This document shows positions 1 through 9,209 of a stretch of DNA of 64,000 nt, piece after piece. The stretch comes from RI-153 sp963721725 (GTDB taxonomy: Bacteria > Chloroflexota > Anaerolineae > Caldilineales > Caldilineaceae). The stretch lies in assembly GCA_963721725.1 (NCBI GenBank), contig CAVRLX010000007.1, positions 186,001 through 250,000 of the forward strand, written 5' to 3'. How positions within the stretch are numbered: the stretch's first letter is position 1; the number at the start of each line of letters is the position of its first letter. The notes below the pieces were generated by a model. It saw only the letters and a program-made list of their open reading frames with translations, made no database searches and was not told where the DNA came from. Both the position numbers and the translations under genes were made by a program.

Positions 1-41
1 TGTTGGCTCAAATGGACGGGGTGCAGCGTTGGGCCGCGTTT

Positions 42-389
42 TTAAAATATTCCGAAAGCGCGCAACACAGCAAACAAAACGCCAGCGGCGATAACAATAA
101 GCCAGATGTTGCCGATCAGCCACGCCAGAGGTCCAACCTTATACCCCAAGGACTCCAATTTGGCTTTGAGTTGGCCCACCGTGGGTTCGGTCAGCGTGCT
201 ATCGTCGGGGAAAACCAGGGTCGGCACGCTCTCATTGCCATGATTAATCGCGCGCACATGGGCGGCGGCAGCACTGTCTCGGTGAATGTCAATATACTCA
301 AACTCGACCTTTGCTTGTGACAATAACCCTTTGACAGGACCCACTGCCGGGCAGGCTGGGTGACCGTATACTGTAATGACTTTTGTCAT
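42..389 (-). CDS. Glutaredoxin-like protein with C-terminal membrane anchor
   Basis: A 115-residue protein with a thioredoxin/glutaredoxin-type start (VITVYGHPACPAVGPVK). After it come a strand-helix pattern, the cis-Pro-like segment ESVPTLVFPDDS and a final hydrophobic helix (about residues 90-112) that should anchor it in the membrane. The usual CxxC is reduced to a single cysteine followed by PAVG, so a monothiol role is more likely than dithiol exchange. That is inference from family knowledge. I chose the ATG at 389 because homology-like sequence begins there; the open frame continues 23 codons upstream without glutaredoxin features. The substrate is unknown. Confidence 0.7.
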   Translation of the reverse strand: MTKVITVYGHPACPAVGPVKGLLSQAKVEFEYIDIHRDSAAAAHVRAINHGNESVPTLVFPDDSTLTEPTVGQLKAKLESLGYKVGPLAWLIGNIWLIVIAAGVLFAVLRAFGIF

Positions 390-490
390 CTTGTTGTCTT
401 TCAACTTGGGAAAGTGGTTCACCCTTGCAGAATGAGTTGGGTGAGGAACGTTCAGCACAACTCAGGGTTGTTATGCGGCCAGATTGGAGA

Positions 491-938
491 TCATTCCAAA
501 CGTTTGAGGGTTTGCTCGTCCGGCTTTCCATCAAAATATTTCTCAAGCACTTGGGCAAATACTGTGTCCGAACTGACCGCGGCAAACAAGGTTATAGACG
601 ATTTCAGCTTCATGTCATCGGGCGACCCAAAAATATCCCAGACGGAGCGATCTTCAATGGCTAACACTGTTTTGGCACATTCAACCAGCCTCCGCCCCAA
701 AAGGGGGTGATCCAGATATTGGCGCGCTTCGTCAAGGCTTTGGATGGCATAACGCTTTGACATGGCGCTGTGGCCTAACCCTGTGATCTGTGGAAAGATG
801 AACCACATCCAATGGGTCCGCTTTCGTCCGTTTTGTAACTCGGTGAGTACGGTTTGGTAGATGGGATTCTGTGCCTCGACAAAGCGCTGTAAATGGAAGG
901 GATCTGGGTCGTTATGGTCGTGTTGGAATGAATGTCAT
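491..938 (-). CDS. DUF1810 family protein, frameshifted near the start
   Basis: The intact frame from 808 downward encodes the body of a DUF1810 protein: WMWFIFPQ, then GLGHSAMSKRYAI, a leucine-rich middle and KYFDGKPDEQTL at the end. Upstream of 808 the same frame continues with family-like sequence (DPDPFHLQRFVEAQNP), but it has no start codon before a stop. In the next frame an ATG at 936-938 has a good AAGGAG ribosome site 7 bases upstream. Removing one base, probably from the CC near 925-926, joins the two into 148 residues, the normal family length. The function of the family is not established. I regard the break as a likely sequence error rather than decay. Confidence 0.7.
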
Positions 939-1516
939 AAACGTCTCCTTGTGATCAACTCTTTTGGATTGCACACCCTCTTGAACCATGCTTGCCTCCC
1001 ATCGTAAGTGTCCAGGGCTTTATCCACTCATATCCATCTCATTGTTCGGATTTGCCGATGTCGCCTGGGATAACGCCATATAAACAATTGAGCAAGGGCC
1101 ACTTGCTCAGTATATCGCTCGTGGTCAATCTAGAGAATTTATTTGCAGTGCAAACTGCCACTGAAAGGACATCTGGGGATGCATTCTACCAAGCTTAATC
1201 TGCGTTTGCAGGAGCGACACTCTCTGATCTCTAGACCATTATTTTTTGTCCATGCGTTGAGAACACTGCGGTCGTCAGAGGCAACTTTCGCATAAGATGT
1301 GCTGATAACACCTTACCCATTCCAAGGTGATAGCAGCCACCCCTATGCAAAATCATCCCACCCCTTCCCCGCTTAATGTTTCCTTGTTCACTCTCATTGA
1401 GATAGAAACCATCGGGGTGTTGTACAAGCCACTTCTTGACAGTTTGCATCTTCTGCCTGAGTTCGAAACTCCTCTACCATTTATCTCCTTCGTTACTGCA
1501 ATCCCTGGCTATCCCC
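939..1516. other. Intergenic region with no convincing gene
   Basis: This is about 580 bases between the DUF1810 gene and the oxidoreductase gene. The only open frame with protein-like character is a weak 72-codon minus-strand one at 1231-1449, listed separately. I see no RNA gene and no strong inverted repeat. Confidence 0.5.
1231..1449 (-). CDS. Possible small hypothetical protein
   Basis: A 72-codon open frame with balanced composition (HPDGFYLNESE near residue 11, then a Gly/His-rich stretch and HLMRKLPLTTAVFST). I do not recognise a family. The ribosome site is poor (AGG seven bases before the ATG) and there is no operon partner. It is kept only because its composition looks more protein-like than the surrounding random frames. 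Confidence 0.25.
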   Translation of the reverse strand: MQTVKKWLVQHPDGFYLNESEQGNIKRGRGGMILHRGGCYHLGMGKVLSAHLMRKLPLTTAVFSTHGQKIMV

Positions 1517-3791
1517 CTACGCCGTGACCTTCTCCTGTGCCCACAGCGCCTTGAGCACGTTGCCCGGCGACATGGGCAGTTCGGTCATGCGGATGCCGGT
1601 GGCGTTGGCAATGGCATTGGCGACGGCGGCGGCGGGCGGCACGATGGGCACTTCGCCTACACCGCGCACGCCAAACGGATGACCGGGGTTGTGGACCTCC
1701 ACCAGCACGGTCTCAATCATAGGCATATCATAGGCCGTGGGCATACGATAGTCCAGCAGGCTGGCGTTGAGCAGATGTCCCTTGTCGTTGTAGACATACT
1801 CCTCGTTGATGGCCCAGCCGATGCCCTGCACCACGCCACCCTGGATCTGCCCTTCCACATAGCTGGGATGAATCGCCTTGCCCACATCCTGCACAGCCGT
1901 GTAGCGCAAGATCTGCACCTTGCCGGTTTCCACATCCACTTCCACATCCACAATGTGGGTGGCGAAGCCCGGCCCCGCCCCTTGCGGCCGCATAGATACA
2001 CTGGCCGTGATCGGTTCGTAGTTGTGGGCAAGTTCCTGCGCTGCCTCTTTGAAGCCCAAGCTGTGGCCGTTGGCCGAGAATTTGCCGCCTTCAAACTTGA
2101 TGTCGTCGGCGCTGACTTCCCAATAATCGGCCAACTGCGTGCGTCACCTTTTCGCGCAGCGCCAATCCCAGGTTATAGGTGCTCCAGCCGATCTTAAAGG
2201 TGACACTGCTGCCGCCTGTACCGCCGGTCATGCCAATCGAGTTGGTGTCCACCACTTGCGGGTTGACGTCTTCGGCGCTGATGCCCAACGTTTCGGCCAG
2301 CATCATGGCAGCGGAGGCACGCGAGCCGCCAATGTCGGTGGAGCCTTCGATCAGGTTCACCGTGCCGTCGCCGTTGACCACGGCGGTGACGCTGGATGGG
2401 TTGCTGCCGTTGAACCAGAAGCCCGAGGCCACGCCGCGGCCGCGGTATTTGCCTTCCAGCGGGGTAGCATAGTGCGGGTGATCCATGGCCGCTTCTACCG
2501 TCTCTTTGTAGCCAATGCTGCCATAGATGGGGCCGTCGGCGCGACGGTCGCCTTCCACAGCGGCGTTCTTGTGGCGGAACTCCAGCGGATCAATACCCAG
2601 CTTTTCGGCCACTTCGTCAAGCACTGCTTCCGAGGCAAAGGCCGCATTGGTGCCGCCGGGGGCGCGATATGCACCGGTCTGCGGGCGGTTAACCACCACA
2701 TCATAGCCGTCAATCAGCACGTTTTCCAGCTTATACGGAGCAAGGAGCACACGGGTGCCTGCGCCCACTGGCGAGCCGGGGAATGCGCCCGCCTCATAGG
2801 CCAGCATGGTCTGCGCCGCCGTGATCTTGCCGTCTTTGGTAGCGCCGATCTTCACAGTGATGTATGAGCCAGAGGTGGGGCCAGTCGCCATCAACACTTC
2901 GGCGCGGCTCATGACCAACTTCACCGGGCGGCTGTTGCTCTTGCGCGAGAGCAGCGCCGCCGGAACGTCGAGATAGGCCGTGAACTTGCCGCCAAAACCG
3001 CCGCCAATTTCGGTGGGGGTCACCTTGACTTTGGCAATCGGCATCTGCAAAAGTTCCGTCACCTGATCGCGAATCTGGAACGCGCCCTGGGTGCTGGTCC
3101 ACACCTCAACGTGATCATCTTTGCGCCAGACGGCAGTGGAGGCTTGCGGTTCAATGTAGCCCTGATGCACCATGGCCGTGTTGAACTCACGCTCTACAAT
3201 CACATCGGCCTGGGCGAACCCGGCCTCTACATCCCCATGTTCGTAGCGCACATGGCTGGCAATGTTGGTGGGTTTGTCGCCTTTGCTGCCCATTTCGTCT
3301 GTGCGCAGATCGGGCAACAAAATGGGCGCATCGTCGGCCATGGCCACATGGACATTCATCACAGGCGGCAGCACTTCATAATCGACTTCGATGAGCGCCA
3401 GCGCTTCTTCGGCAATGTGGACATCACGCGCTGCCACGGCAGCCACGGCGTGTCCATGATAGAGTGCCTTGTCCTGGGCCAGAATATTGGCACTGAGATA
3501 CTTCAAATTGGTGATGTCTTCGCCCATCTCCTGCACTTTGTCCAGCGCTTCGGCTAGATCTTTGGACGTGACCACAGCGGTGACGCCGGGCAGGGCTTCG
3601 GCTTTGCTGGTGTCAATGGATTTGATGAGGGCATGGGCGTGCGGGCTGCGCAAAATCTTGCCGTACAACATGCCGGGCAATTGCGTATCCGCGCCATATT
3701 TGGCCGCGCCGGTCACTTTGTCGGTGCCATCATGCCGGATGGGGCGTGTGCCAATGACGGTGTACTGTTGTTTATGTCCATTTTCTGCCAC
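1517..3791 (-). CDS. Xanthine dehydrogenase/aldehyde oxidase-type molybdopterin subunit, frameshifted
   Basis: Large catalytic subunit of the xanthine oxidase family, which hydroxylates aldehydes or N-heterocycles at a molybdenum cofactor. Visible family elements are the N-terminal a/b hammerhead (DGTDKVTGAAKYGAD, LRSPHAHA), the cofactor-binding loop GGGFGGKFTAYLDVP, the AYRAPGGTNAAFASE segment and the terminal GVGEVPIVPP carrying the catalytic Glu. The AYRAPGG loop differs from the AYxCSFR loop of true CO dehydrogenase. A one-base frameshift at about 2131-2132 (extra base in GG) splits the gene; repaired length is 757 residues, normal for the family. I prefer the GTG at 3791 (AAGGAG six bases upstream) over the ATG at 3815. 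No Fe-S or FAD subunit gene is adjacent, so its electron-transfer partners must lie elsewhere. The substrate is unknown. Confidence 0.85.
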
Positions 3792-3865
3792 AATTTTCTC
3801 CTTCAGCGTATTCATGAATGCGTATCAATATGAGGAAAATTCTCAGGAAGGTACGAGAAGTATCT

Positions 3866-3881
3866 ACGGTTTACAAACCGT
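3866..3881. promoter_or_regulatory. 16-bp perfect dyad, candidate operator
   Basis: ACGGTTTACAAACCGT is a perfect palindrome 75 bases upstream of the oxidoreductase start. A second small inverted repeat (GGCGGCG/CGCCGCC, 3893-3899 and 3914-3920) lies next to it. The size and placement suit a repressor site; no regulator is identified. Confidence 0.35.
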
Positions 3882-4028
3882 GAATAACAGGGGGCGGCGC
3901 TGTGAGGAAGAATCGCCGCCTGAACTGTTCAGAGATATGATAGCGGGGATTGTCCTTTTGCGCCAACCTTGCAACTATAAATACCATAGCGCCCGTGGAA
4001 AGACAGTAGCATCCCCTCTGTTTCTATC

Positions 4029-4101
4029 TATACTCCGCAGCAGCACACAAGGATAGTTTTCAAAGAGCAGAAACTGTTCCTTTGTGGCGCTGCTTCGTAT
4101 A
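4029..4101 (-). repeat. Intergenic stem-loop repeat, copy 1 of 3
   Basis: A ~75-nt element with imperfect inverted arms (GCAGCGCCACAAAGGA against TCCTTGTGTGCTGC) around a loop containing GCTCTTTGAA. Near-identical copies occur at 52957-53026 and 54487-54565, on the opposite strand to this one. Confidence 0.75.
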
Positions 4102-4245
4102 TTTCTCTATGCCCATCCCAATGCTTATACTATTCGTTGAACGAAGCACAACGGAAGCGGTACGGGCGCATGCTTGCTGCGCCCCGTGGGTTCAGCAAGC
4201 AGAACCCCTACTATCTGTTGGGTTTTTCAAGACAATGGGTAGTAC

Positions 4246-5151
4246 TTACCATCCTGCCTGGATTGCCTGAATGCGCGAGAGCAAGGGATTGGGTATGTCC
4301 TTTCCAGTGGACGCAGAGACATTTTGAGCCAACTGTTCAACCGTGCGCGCGCCAGGGATGGCCGCCGACACGCCCCGCGGAGTGATGGCGTAGCGCAGGG
4401 CAAACTGGCCTGGCGGGGTGGATTGCTCCTCGGCCATGCGCAGAAAAGGCTGGGCGCGTTCGATCATGTCGTCCAGTTTATCGCCCAACAGCTTGGCGCG
4501 GTGGCCCTCGGTGTCAGATTTATCGCTGAACTTGCCAGTGAGCACACCGCGTGCCATGGGCATCCGCACAAGAATCCCCACACCGTGTGCTTCGGCCAGC
4601 GGGAAGATTTCGTTTCCCACGGCCGGCGACAACAGGCTGTAATCCACTTGTAGCACCTCGGCCAGCCCATTTTCAATTAACCAGCGCCCGCTGGCAACAT
4701 CGTTAATCGAGACGCCAGCAAAGCGAATTTTGCCCTGTGATTTCAGCGTTTGCATCGCCTCGGCCCAGTCATCGCGTTGCAGGGTCTCCAGATCCGGGCT
4801 GTGCAGTTGATAGATGTCGATGGTCTCCCGGCGCAGGCGGCGCAGACTGCCTTCCACCTGTTCCAGCACACGCGCCGCCGCAAAGGACCTCTCATTAGTT
4901 TCCTTTTCCCGGCTCACCTTGGAGGCGATCAGCACGTCAGCACGGTTGCCGATGGCCTGCCCCAAGATCTCCTCACTGCGGCCCCAACCATAGGCTTCCG
5001 CCGTATCAAAGACGGTGACGCCCAATTCCACAGCATGATGAACCAGATCGATCCAATGACTGTCTGGCTCCTGTTTCTCGCCCAGGCGATTGCAGCCCAT
5101 GCCTATCTCTGAAACCTGGGCGCCGGTGTTGCCTAGCGGTCGATAATGCAT
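4246..5151 (-). CDS. Aldo/keto reductase
   Basis: A 301-residue NAD(P)H-dependent aldo/keto reductase with a TIM-barrel fold. The catalytic tetrad is visible in order: Asp and Tyr in VFDTAEAYGWG, Lys in VLIASKVS and His in IDIYQLHSPD. The C-terminal nucleotide-binding end (PGARTVEQLAQNV) is also typical. The ATG at 5151 follows AAGGAG by six bases and begins with the usual MHYRPLGNTG; the frame upstream is not conserved in character. It lies 65 bases downstream of the enolase-superfamily gene on the same strand, so the two are probably co-transcribed and may act on the same sugar acid or aldehyde. That link is inference. Confidence 0.88.
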   Translation of the reverse strand: MHYRPLGNTGAQVSEIGMGCNRLGEKQEPDSHWIDLVHHAVELGVTVFDTAEAYGWGRSEEILGQAIGNRADVLIASKVSREKETNERSFAAARVLEQVEGSLRRLRRETIDIYQLHSPDLETLQRDDWAEAMQTLKSQGKIRFAGVSINDVASGRWLIENGLAEVLQVDYSLLSPAVGNEIFPLAEAHGVGILVRMPMARGVLTGKFSDKSDTEGHRAKLLGDKLDDMIERAQPFLRMAEEQSTPPGQFALRYAITPRGVSAAIPGARTVEQLAQNVSASTGKDIPNPLLSRIQAIQAGW

Positions 5152-5179
5152 AAAATGCTCCTTGCTTTGTGGATACGGT

Positions 5180-5229
5180 TGGCGATTAGCAATCGTCAAT
5201 CGCCAATCGCTAATCTTCAATTGTTAATT
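5180..5229. repeat. Short degenerate AATCG-type tandem repeat
   Basis: Between the enolase-superfamily and aldo/keto reductase genes the motif AATCG/AATC recurs every 7-9 bases about six times. It is low-complexity intergenic sequence and overlaps the 3' end of the upstream gene by a few bases. Confidence 0.5.
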
Positions 5230-6374
5230 CTGTTCTCTTCAATATAATCCCACACGATCTGATAGCCCATGCCCGGCTCTTGCGGCAAATGCACATAGCC
5301 TTCGCTGTCCATGGGATCGCCAATCGCGGCCAAGTACGGCGGCGGCGTTTCGTAATCCACGCCAGGGGCCAGCAGCCCGCGCTCGTAATAGGTGCAGGTG
5401 TCCTCGCTGGTGGATCCGAGAATTTGCAGGTTGGCAAAGCCGCTCATATGGATCTCGCACTTGATGCCAAACGCCTCGGCCACGGCGGTCATCTTCTTGA
5501 CGCCGCTAATGCCGCCACGCAGCACGTCGATGCGTGTCATGTCCGACGCCCCGCGCAGGATCCAATCGGCGCGCGTATAGATGCTGCCGGCGGCGATCTC
5601 CGGCGACAGAACTGGGATCTCCAACTCGCGGCAGAGCTTTTCATAGAGTGAAACGCGGTATTCATTCATGGGGTGTTCATACCAAAAAAAGTTGAGCTTT
5701 TCCAGTTCGCGCCCCACCTTGTAGGCATCTTCATAGGTGCGATAGGTTCCCCACGGGTCGAAGCTGAGCACCATATCATCGCCCACGGCTGCGCGGATGG
5801 CGCGGCAAACTTCAATATCCTGCTCAATGTGCGAGGGGCGACCGGGATCGGGCTGCTGCTTGACCGGATCCCAGAAATAGTAGGGGTGAATTTTATAGTG
5901 GGTGTAGCCCTGCTTTTTACAGTCAACGGCGTGCTGGGCATAGTCGTCAATCGACCCCATGTTGGGGAAGGTGCTGGCATAGGCCAAGACTTTGTCGCGG
6001 CAGCCGCCCAACAGTTTGTAGACAGGCACGCCGAAATAGCGGGCTTGTAGATCCCACAGCGCCATGTCCAACACGCTGATCAGATTCTCTTCCACATTGG
6101 CAACCCAGAGCCAATGCCAGAACTTTTCGCGGTCAAAGGGATCATGGCCGACGATGAGATTTTTAATGCGCCCCTCCATCGCCGCAATTTGATCCGCCGA
6201 AAAGCCATCCTGATCACCGTGGCCGCGCCCGCCGAAATAGTAGCCTTCGGCCCCTTCGTCGGTGATGATCTTGGTCACAGTCTGTACCACATCGCTGTCG
6301 GGCAGCCACTCGCCGGCGCGAAAATTGCGGCGGCGTACACGAAAGGGAATCACTTGGAGATCGACGATTTTCAT
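5217..6374 (-). CDS. Enolase-superfamily (mandelate racemase/muconate lactonizing type) enzyme
   Basis: A 385-residue protein of the superfamily that abstracts the alpha-proton of carboxylates, mostly acid-sugar dehydratases. Visible are the N-terminal capping domain (IVDLQVIPFRVRRR), the barrel Lys in HYKIHPYY, and the three metal ligands in SFDPWGTYR, WYEHPMNE and LSPEIAAG. A late His in CEIHMSGFANLQ probably serves as the second acid/base. The KxH arrangement instead of KxK leaves the substrate open. The ATG at 6374 has AGGA eight bases upstream; the longer frame adds 40 non-family residues. It is first in a minus-strand unit with the aldo/keto reductase, suggesting sugar-acid breakdown. 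Confidence 0.87.
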   Translation of the reverse strand: MKIVDLQVIPFRVRRRNFRAGEWLPDSDVVQTVTKIITDEGAEGYYFGGRGHGDQDGFSADQIAAMEGRIKNLIVGHDPFDREKFWHWLWVANVEENLISVLDMALWDLQARYFGVPVYKLLGGCRDKVLAYASTFPNMGSIDDYAQHAVDCKKQGYTHYKIHPYYFWDPVKQQPDPGRPSHIEQDIEVCRAIRAAVGDDMVLSFDPWGTYRTYEDAYKVGRELEKLNFFWYEHPMNEYRVSLYEKLCRELEIPVLSPEIAAGSIYTRADWILRGASDMTRIDVLRGGISGVKKMTAVAEAFGIKCEIHMSGFANLQILGSTSEDTCTYYERGLLAPGVDYETPPPYLAAIGDPMDSEGYVHLPQEPGMGYQIVWDYIEENRINN

Positions 6375-6661
6375 ACGTTTTTCCTGTCTGTGGGGTATTG
6401 GATTAGATAGAGCAGGGTGGCTCTTTCCATTGTGACGCAAGCCAGCCAACGGCACAAGTCCGCTCTTAATAAAATCACCTGCCACGCCGCTCAACTATAT
6501 AGCTCACTTCCGTTTTTGATCTTATATGCTAGATATATCCTTCTTGTATATCACGATATATGGTTAAACCAGCTCTTTTTCTTTACCATAAGAAGCGAGC
6601 AGGACTTTCGAAAAAAAAGTGTCGGCCTTTATCCGACATCTAGTGAAAGGGAAAAAAGAGT
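6375..6661. promoter_or_regulatory. Divergent intergenic region
   Basis: 287 bases separate the minus-strand enolase-superfamily gene from the plus-strand stress cluster and must contain both promoters. The middle (about 6525-6565) is AT-rich with repeated GATATAT motifs, which could be operator half-sites. No consensus -35/-10 pair stands out. Confidence 0.35.
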
Positions 6662-7456
6662 ATGACACAGGCCCAGAACAAACAAGAAAATACGCTCAAT
6701 TCTGCCAAAGAAAAGACCTCGCAAGAAGTGTCGCAGATAGGCGACGAAGTGCGCAGGCAAGCCGAAAAGTCGGTGGACCAGATTCAAGAGCGCGCGGTTT
6801 CTATGGTGAGCAGCCGCAAAGAAGAGGCCGCTTCCCAAATTGATGGCATTGCCCGTGCCTTGCGCCAAACCAGCAACCATCTGCGCGACGAAAACAACGA
6901 GGCTGTCGCCAAATATGCCAATAGCCTTGCCGATGGTGTCGAAAAGGTCTCTGGCTATCTGCACAACAATGATGTCAACCAGTTCTTGTCCGACGCCGAA
7001 GGGTTTGCCCGTCGTCAGCCAGAACTCTTCCTGGGTGCCGCGTTTACCCTAGGGTTGCTGGCGGCCCGCTTTTTCCGTAGCTCGTCGGCTGGCAACAACC
7101 AGCGTTCAGCACGCTATTCTCCGCGTCAGGGTGGGCAGAGCTATGTCGGGCAATCTGGCCGAGGCAATCAATGGCAAAACGAAGGGGGACGGTCACCCTC
7201 AGCTTTTGACGGCGAACGCTCCCCTGCGCGCTCCGGGCGAGAGAATTTCGGCAGCCCCATAAGCGGGCGATCCTCTGCCAACGAAGCGGGAGCCAACAGC
7301 CGCTCGGATACGTACAACCGCCAGACCGGCATGACCCCCAGTCTACCTTCTACTCCTACCCCCGCCGTCAGCCAGACAGCCAACCGCCGTTTTGACGGGG
7401 ATAGCTCGGCTGGGAAGACAGGCGAGACCCAAACGAAAAGAGAGGGGCAAGGATGA
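6662..7456 (+). CDS. Membrane-anchored coiled-coil stress protein
   Basis: 264 residues. Residues 1-100 are highly charged and heptad-like (AKEKTSQEVSQIGDEVRRQAEKS), predicting a long coiled coil. Residues about 118-140 (PELFLGAAFTLGLLAARFF) form one membrane helix, and the remainder is Gly/Ser/Arg-rich and disordered. Proteins of this layout are known next to holin-like and DUF3618 genes and are often named nutrient-deprivation-induced proteins; the molecular role is unknown. The stop overlaps the next gene's start as ATGA, so translation of the cluster is coupled. A GGGAAAAAAG ribosome site precedes the ATG. Confidence 0.7.
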   Translation: MTQAQNKQENTLNSAKEKTSQEVSQIGDEVRRQAEKSVDQIQERAVSMVSSRKEEAASQIDGIARALRQTSNHLRDENNEAVAKYANSLADGVEKVSGYLHNNDVNQFLSDAEGFARRQPELFLGAAFTLGLLAARFFRSSSAGNNQRSARYSPRQGGQSYVGQSGRGNQWQNEGGRSPSAFDGERSPARSGRENFGSPISGRSSANEAGANSRSDTYNRQTGMTPSLPSTPTPAVSQTANRRFDGDSSAGKTGETQTKREGQG

Positions 7457-7926
7457 TAGAAACAACAAGATCAAACGGTTATACAACAGAGACTGACTAT
7501 AACAGCCGTGGGGATGGCTTTGTGGATCCCCTCTTCTATGAGCAAGCACCGGAACCTTCTCTGGGCCAACTGTTTGGCGAACTCTCGCATAACTTCTCGA
7601 CGTTGGTGCGCGATGAGTTGCACCTTGCCCAGGTCGAGATGTCGGAGAAGGCCAAAAAGGCAGGTCAGGCCGCAGTCTATGTGGCGGCTGGAGGCTTTGT
7701 CGCCTATGCGGGCTTTTTGATGCTGCTCGTGGCCGCTATCTTCGGGCTTTCGTATTTTATGTGGGATTGGTTGGCGGCGCTGATTGTGGGTGGCGTTGTA
7801 ACATTGGTGGGTGTAAATGTGTTCAAGCGCGGTCTTGATGCGTTTAAGAACTTTAGCCTAGCCCCCAAGCAGACGCTCCAGACGCTCCAGGAAGATACAG
7901 AATGGATCAAGGAGCAAGTGAAATGA
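7453..7926 (+). CDS. Holin-superfamily (Actino_Holin-X/DUF1469-like) membrane protein
   Basis: 157 residues. An amphipathic segment ELSHNFSTLVRDELHLAQ precedes two membrane helices (about 75-98 and 103-122), the usual pattern of Actino_Holin-X proteins. Such proteins are generally cellular envelope components rather than phage lysis holins when found beside DUF3618 and YihY genes, as here. ATGA overlaps couple it to the genes on both sides. Function in envelope stress is inference from gene neighbourhood. Confidence 0.75.
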   Translation: MIETTRSNGYTTETDYNSRGDGFVDPLFYEQAPEPSLGQLFGELSHNFSTLVRDELHLAQVEMSEKAKKAGQAAVYVAAGGFVAYAGFLMLLVAAIFGLSYFMWDWLAALIVGGVVTLVGVNVFKRGLDAFKNFSLAPKQTLQTLQEDTEWIKEQVK

Positions 7927-9080
7927 ATCACCATGACCAGGGACGTTCACCAGAAGATATTCGTCTCCACAAAACAGGCCTAGAAGCCGACAGCACAAGG
8001 CTCAACGAGCCAACGCCTGTGGATGATCCCCGTGTGATCCGGGAGAATATTGAACGCACACGCTTACAGATGAGCGAAACCATTAACCGTATTCAAAACC
8101 GACTAGACCCCGACCGACTTCGCCATGAGGCAGAAGAAGCCGTGCGGGATGCAACGATAGGAAAGGTAGAAGAAATGGCATATCGAGCGAAGTATAAAGC
8201 ACAAGAGACCCAACGTGGCCTTGTTCAAAAAGTGAAAGAGAATCCCATTCCCGCTGCTCTGATTGGGTTGGGCTTGGGCTGGCTGATGATGAGCGGCAAT
8301 CGCCATGAGGAAGAGTATGGCTACGATCCCTACGATTACAGATATGGGCGAGATGTACAGCGTGGTTCCGGCTACGGCAACTATGATTATCGCAGCCAGT
8401 GGGAAGGGCGTAACGCTCGCCCGGCAGGCCAACGCCCAGAAAATTATAGCGAATACGTAACCAGTGGGGCCAGTCAGGGCTATCCCGGCCAGGGACGGCA
8501 AGAATTTTCCAGCTATACCCCGGAAAGTCATGAGGAAAGCCTCACGGATGAGGTGCGCAGCCGTGTAAACGAAGTCGCTCACGATGTGCAAGACCAGGTC
8601 TCACACCTGCGCGATCAGGTTCGTGAAGGAACGAGCTACGCTGGCGAACAGATCCACGAGGGGGCCGATTATCTTCGCGAACAGGCTCGCCGCCAGAGCT
8701 ATCAGGCCCAGCACCAGTTTAACAATGCTATGAATCAAAACCCACTGGCCGTGGGCGCATTGGCCCTGGCTGCCGGTGCGTTGATCGGGCTGGCTGTGCC
8801 CAGCACGCCTGTGGAAAACGAATGGATGGGCGAGACCCGCGATCGCTTTATCCATGACGCCGAAGAGGTGGTCAAGGCCAAAGCTGAAGAGACGGTAGAA
8901 CGGCTCAAGAACGTGGCCCAGGAAACTCAGTCTGCTGCCAAAGAAGCTGTTCGCGAGCAGACAGGTAACGACAAATCACCTATGAATAATAATGATAAAT
9001 CGTCGGCAAATAATGATGCCAACAAATTGAAGCAGACTACACCCCAAGCCCGCGATTTGACCAACACTGCCAAAGGCTAA
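7923..9080 (+). CDS. DUF3618-domain membrane protein
   Basis: 385 residues. The DUF3618 signature (REN-IERTRLQMSETI, residues about 38-60) opens the protein. A short membrane segment at about 100-118 (IPAALIGLGLGWLMM) and a second at about 272-295 (LAVGALALAAGALIGLAVP) flank a Tyr/Gly/Arg-rich linker and a charged helical stretch. The C-terminus is Asn/Lys-rich and disordered. I chose the ATG at 7923, seven codons inside the open frame, because AAGGAG lies eight bases upstream and it forms an ATGA overlap with the preceding stop. It probably organises the inner membrane together with its two coupled neighbours; no enzymatic motif is present. Confidence 0.75.
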   Translation: MNHHDQGRSPEDIRLHKTGLEADSTRLNEPTPVDDPRVIRENIERTRLQMSETINRIQNRLDPDRLRHEAEEAVRDATIGKVEEMAYRAKYKAQETQRGLVQKVKENPIPAALIGLGLGWLMMSGNRHEEEYGYDPYDYRYGRDVQRGSGYGNYDYRSQWEGRNARPAGQRPENYSEYVTSGASQGYPGQGRQEFSSYTPESHEESLTDEVRSRVNEVAHDVQDQVSHLRDQVREGTSYAGEQIHEGADYLREQARRQSYQAQHQFNNAMNQNPLAVGALALAAGALIGLAVPSTPVENEWMGETRDRFIHDAEEVVKAKAEETVERLKNVAQETQSAAKEAVREQTGNDKSPMNNNDKSSANNDANKLKQTTPQARDLTNTAKG

Positions 9081-9109
9081 GGTCAAGACGTTTGCGCTGT
9101 GTGACAACA

Positions 9110-9150
9110 GATACAACAACACCCACCACAACGGTGGGTGTTGTTGTATC
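9110..9150 (+). terminator. Strong stem-loop terminator
   Basis: Perfect 18-bp inverted repeat (9110-9127 with 9133-9150, loop ACAAC) directly after the DUF3618 gene. It ends in TTGTTGTATC and TTCG rather than a long T tract. Confidence 0.75.
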
Positions 9151-9209
9151 TTCGCCCGGGTATAGAGAACTGGTTATAGCGAAGTGGTACAGAGAAAAAG
9201 GAACGTGTG

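Larger units (their letters stand above)
3792..4245. other. Intergenic region upstream of the oxidoreductase
   Basis: 454 bases without a supported gene. It holds the 16-bp dyad at 3866-3881 and one copy of a three-copy stem-loop repeat at 4029-4101. Short open frames here overlap the repeat and show no protein character. Confidence 0.6.

Noticed and set aside
992..1198. 68-codon plus-strand frame
   Set aside because: No ribosome site and no protein-like character.
4082..4385. Short plus-strand frames
   Set aside because: They overlap the stem-loop repeat and the end of the aldo/keto reductase gene.
7453..7926. Phage lysis module
   Set aside because: The holin-like protein has no endolysin or phage genes nearby and is coupled to cellular membrane-protein genes.
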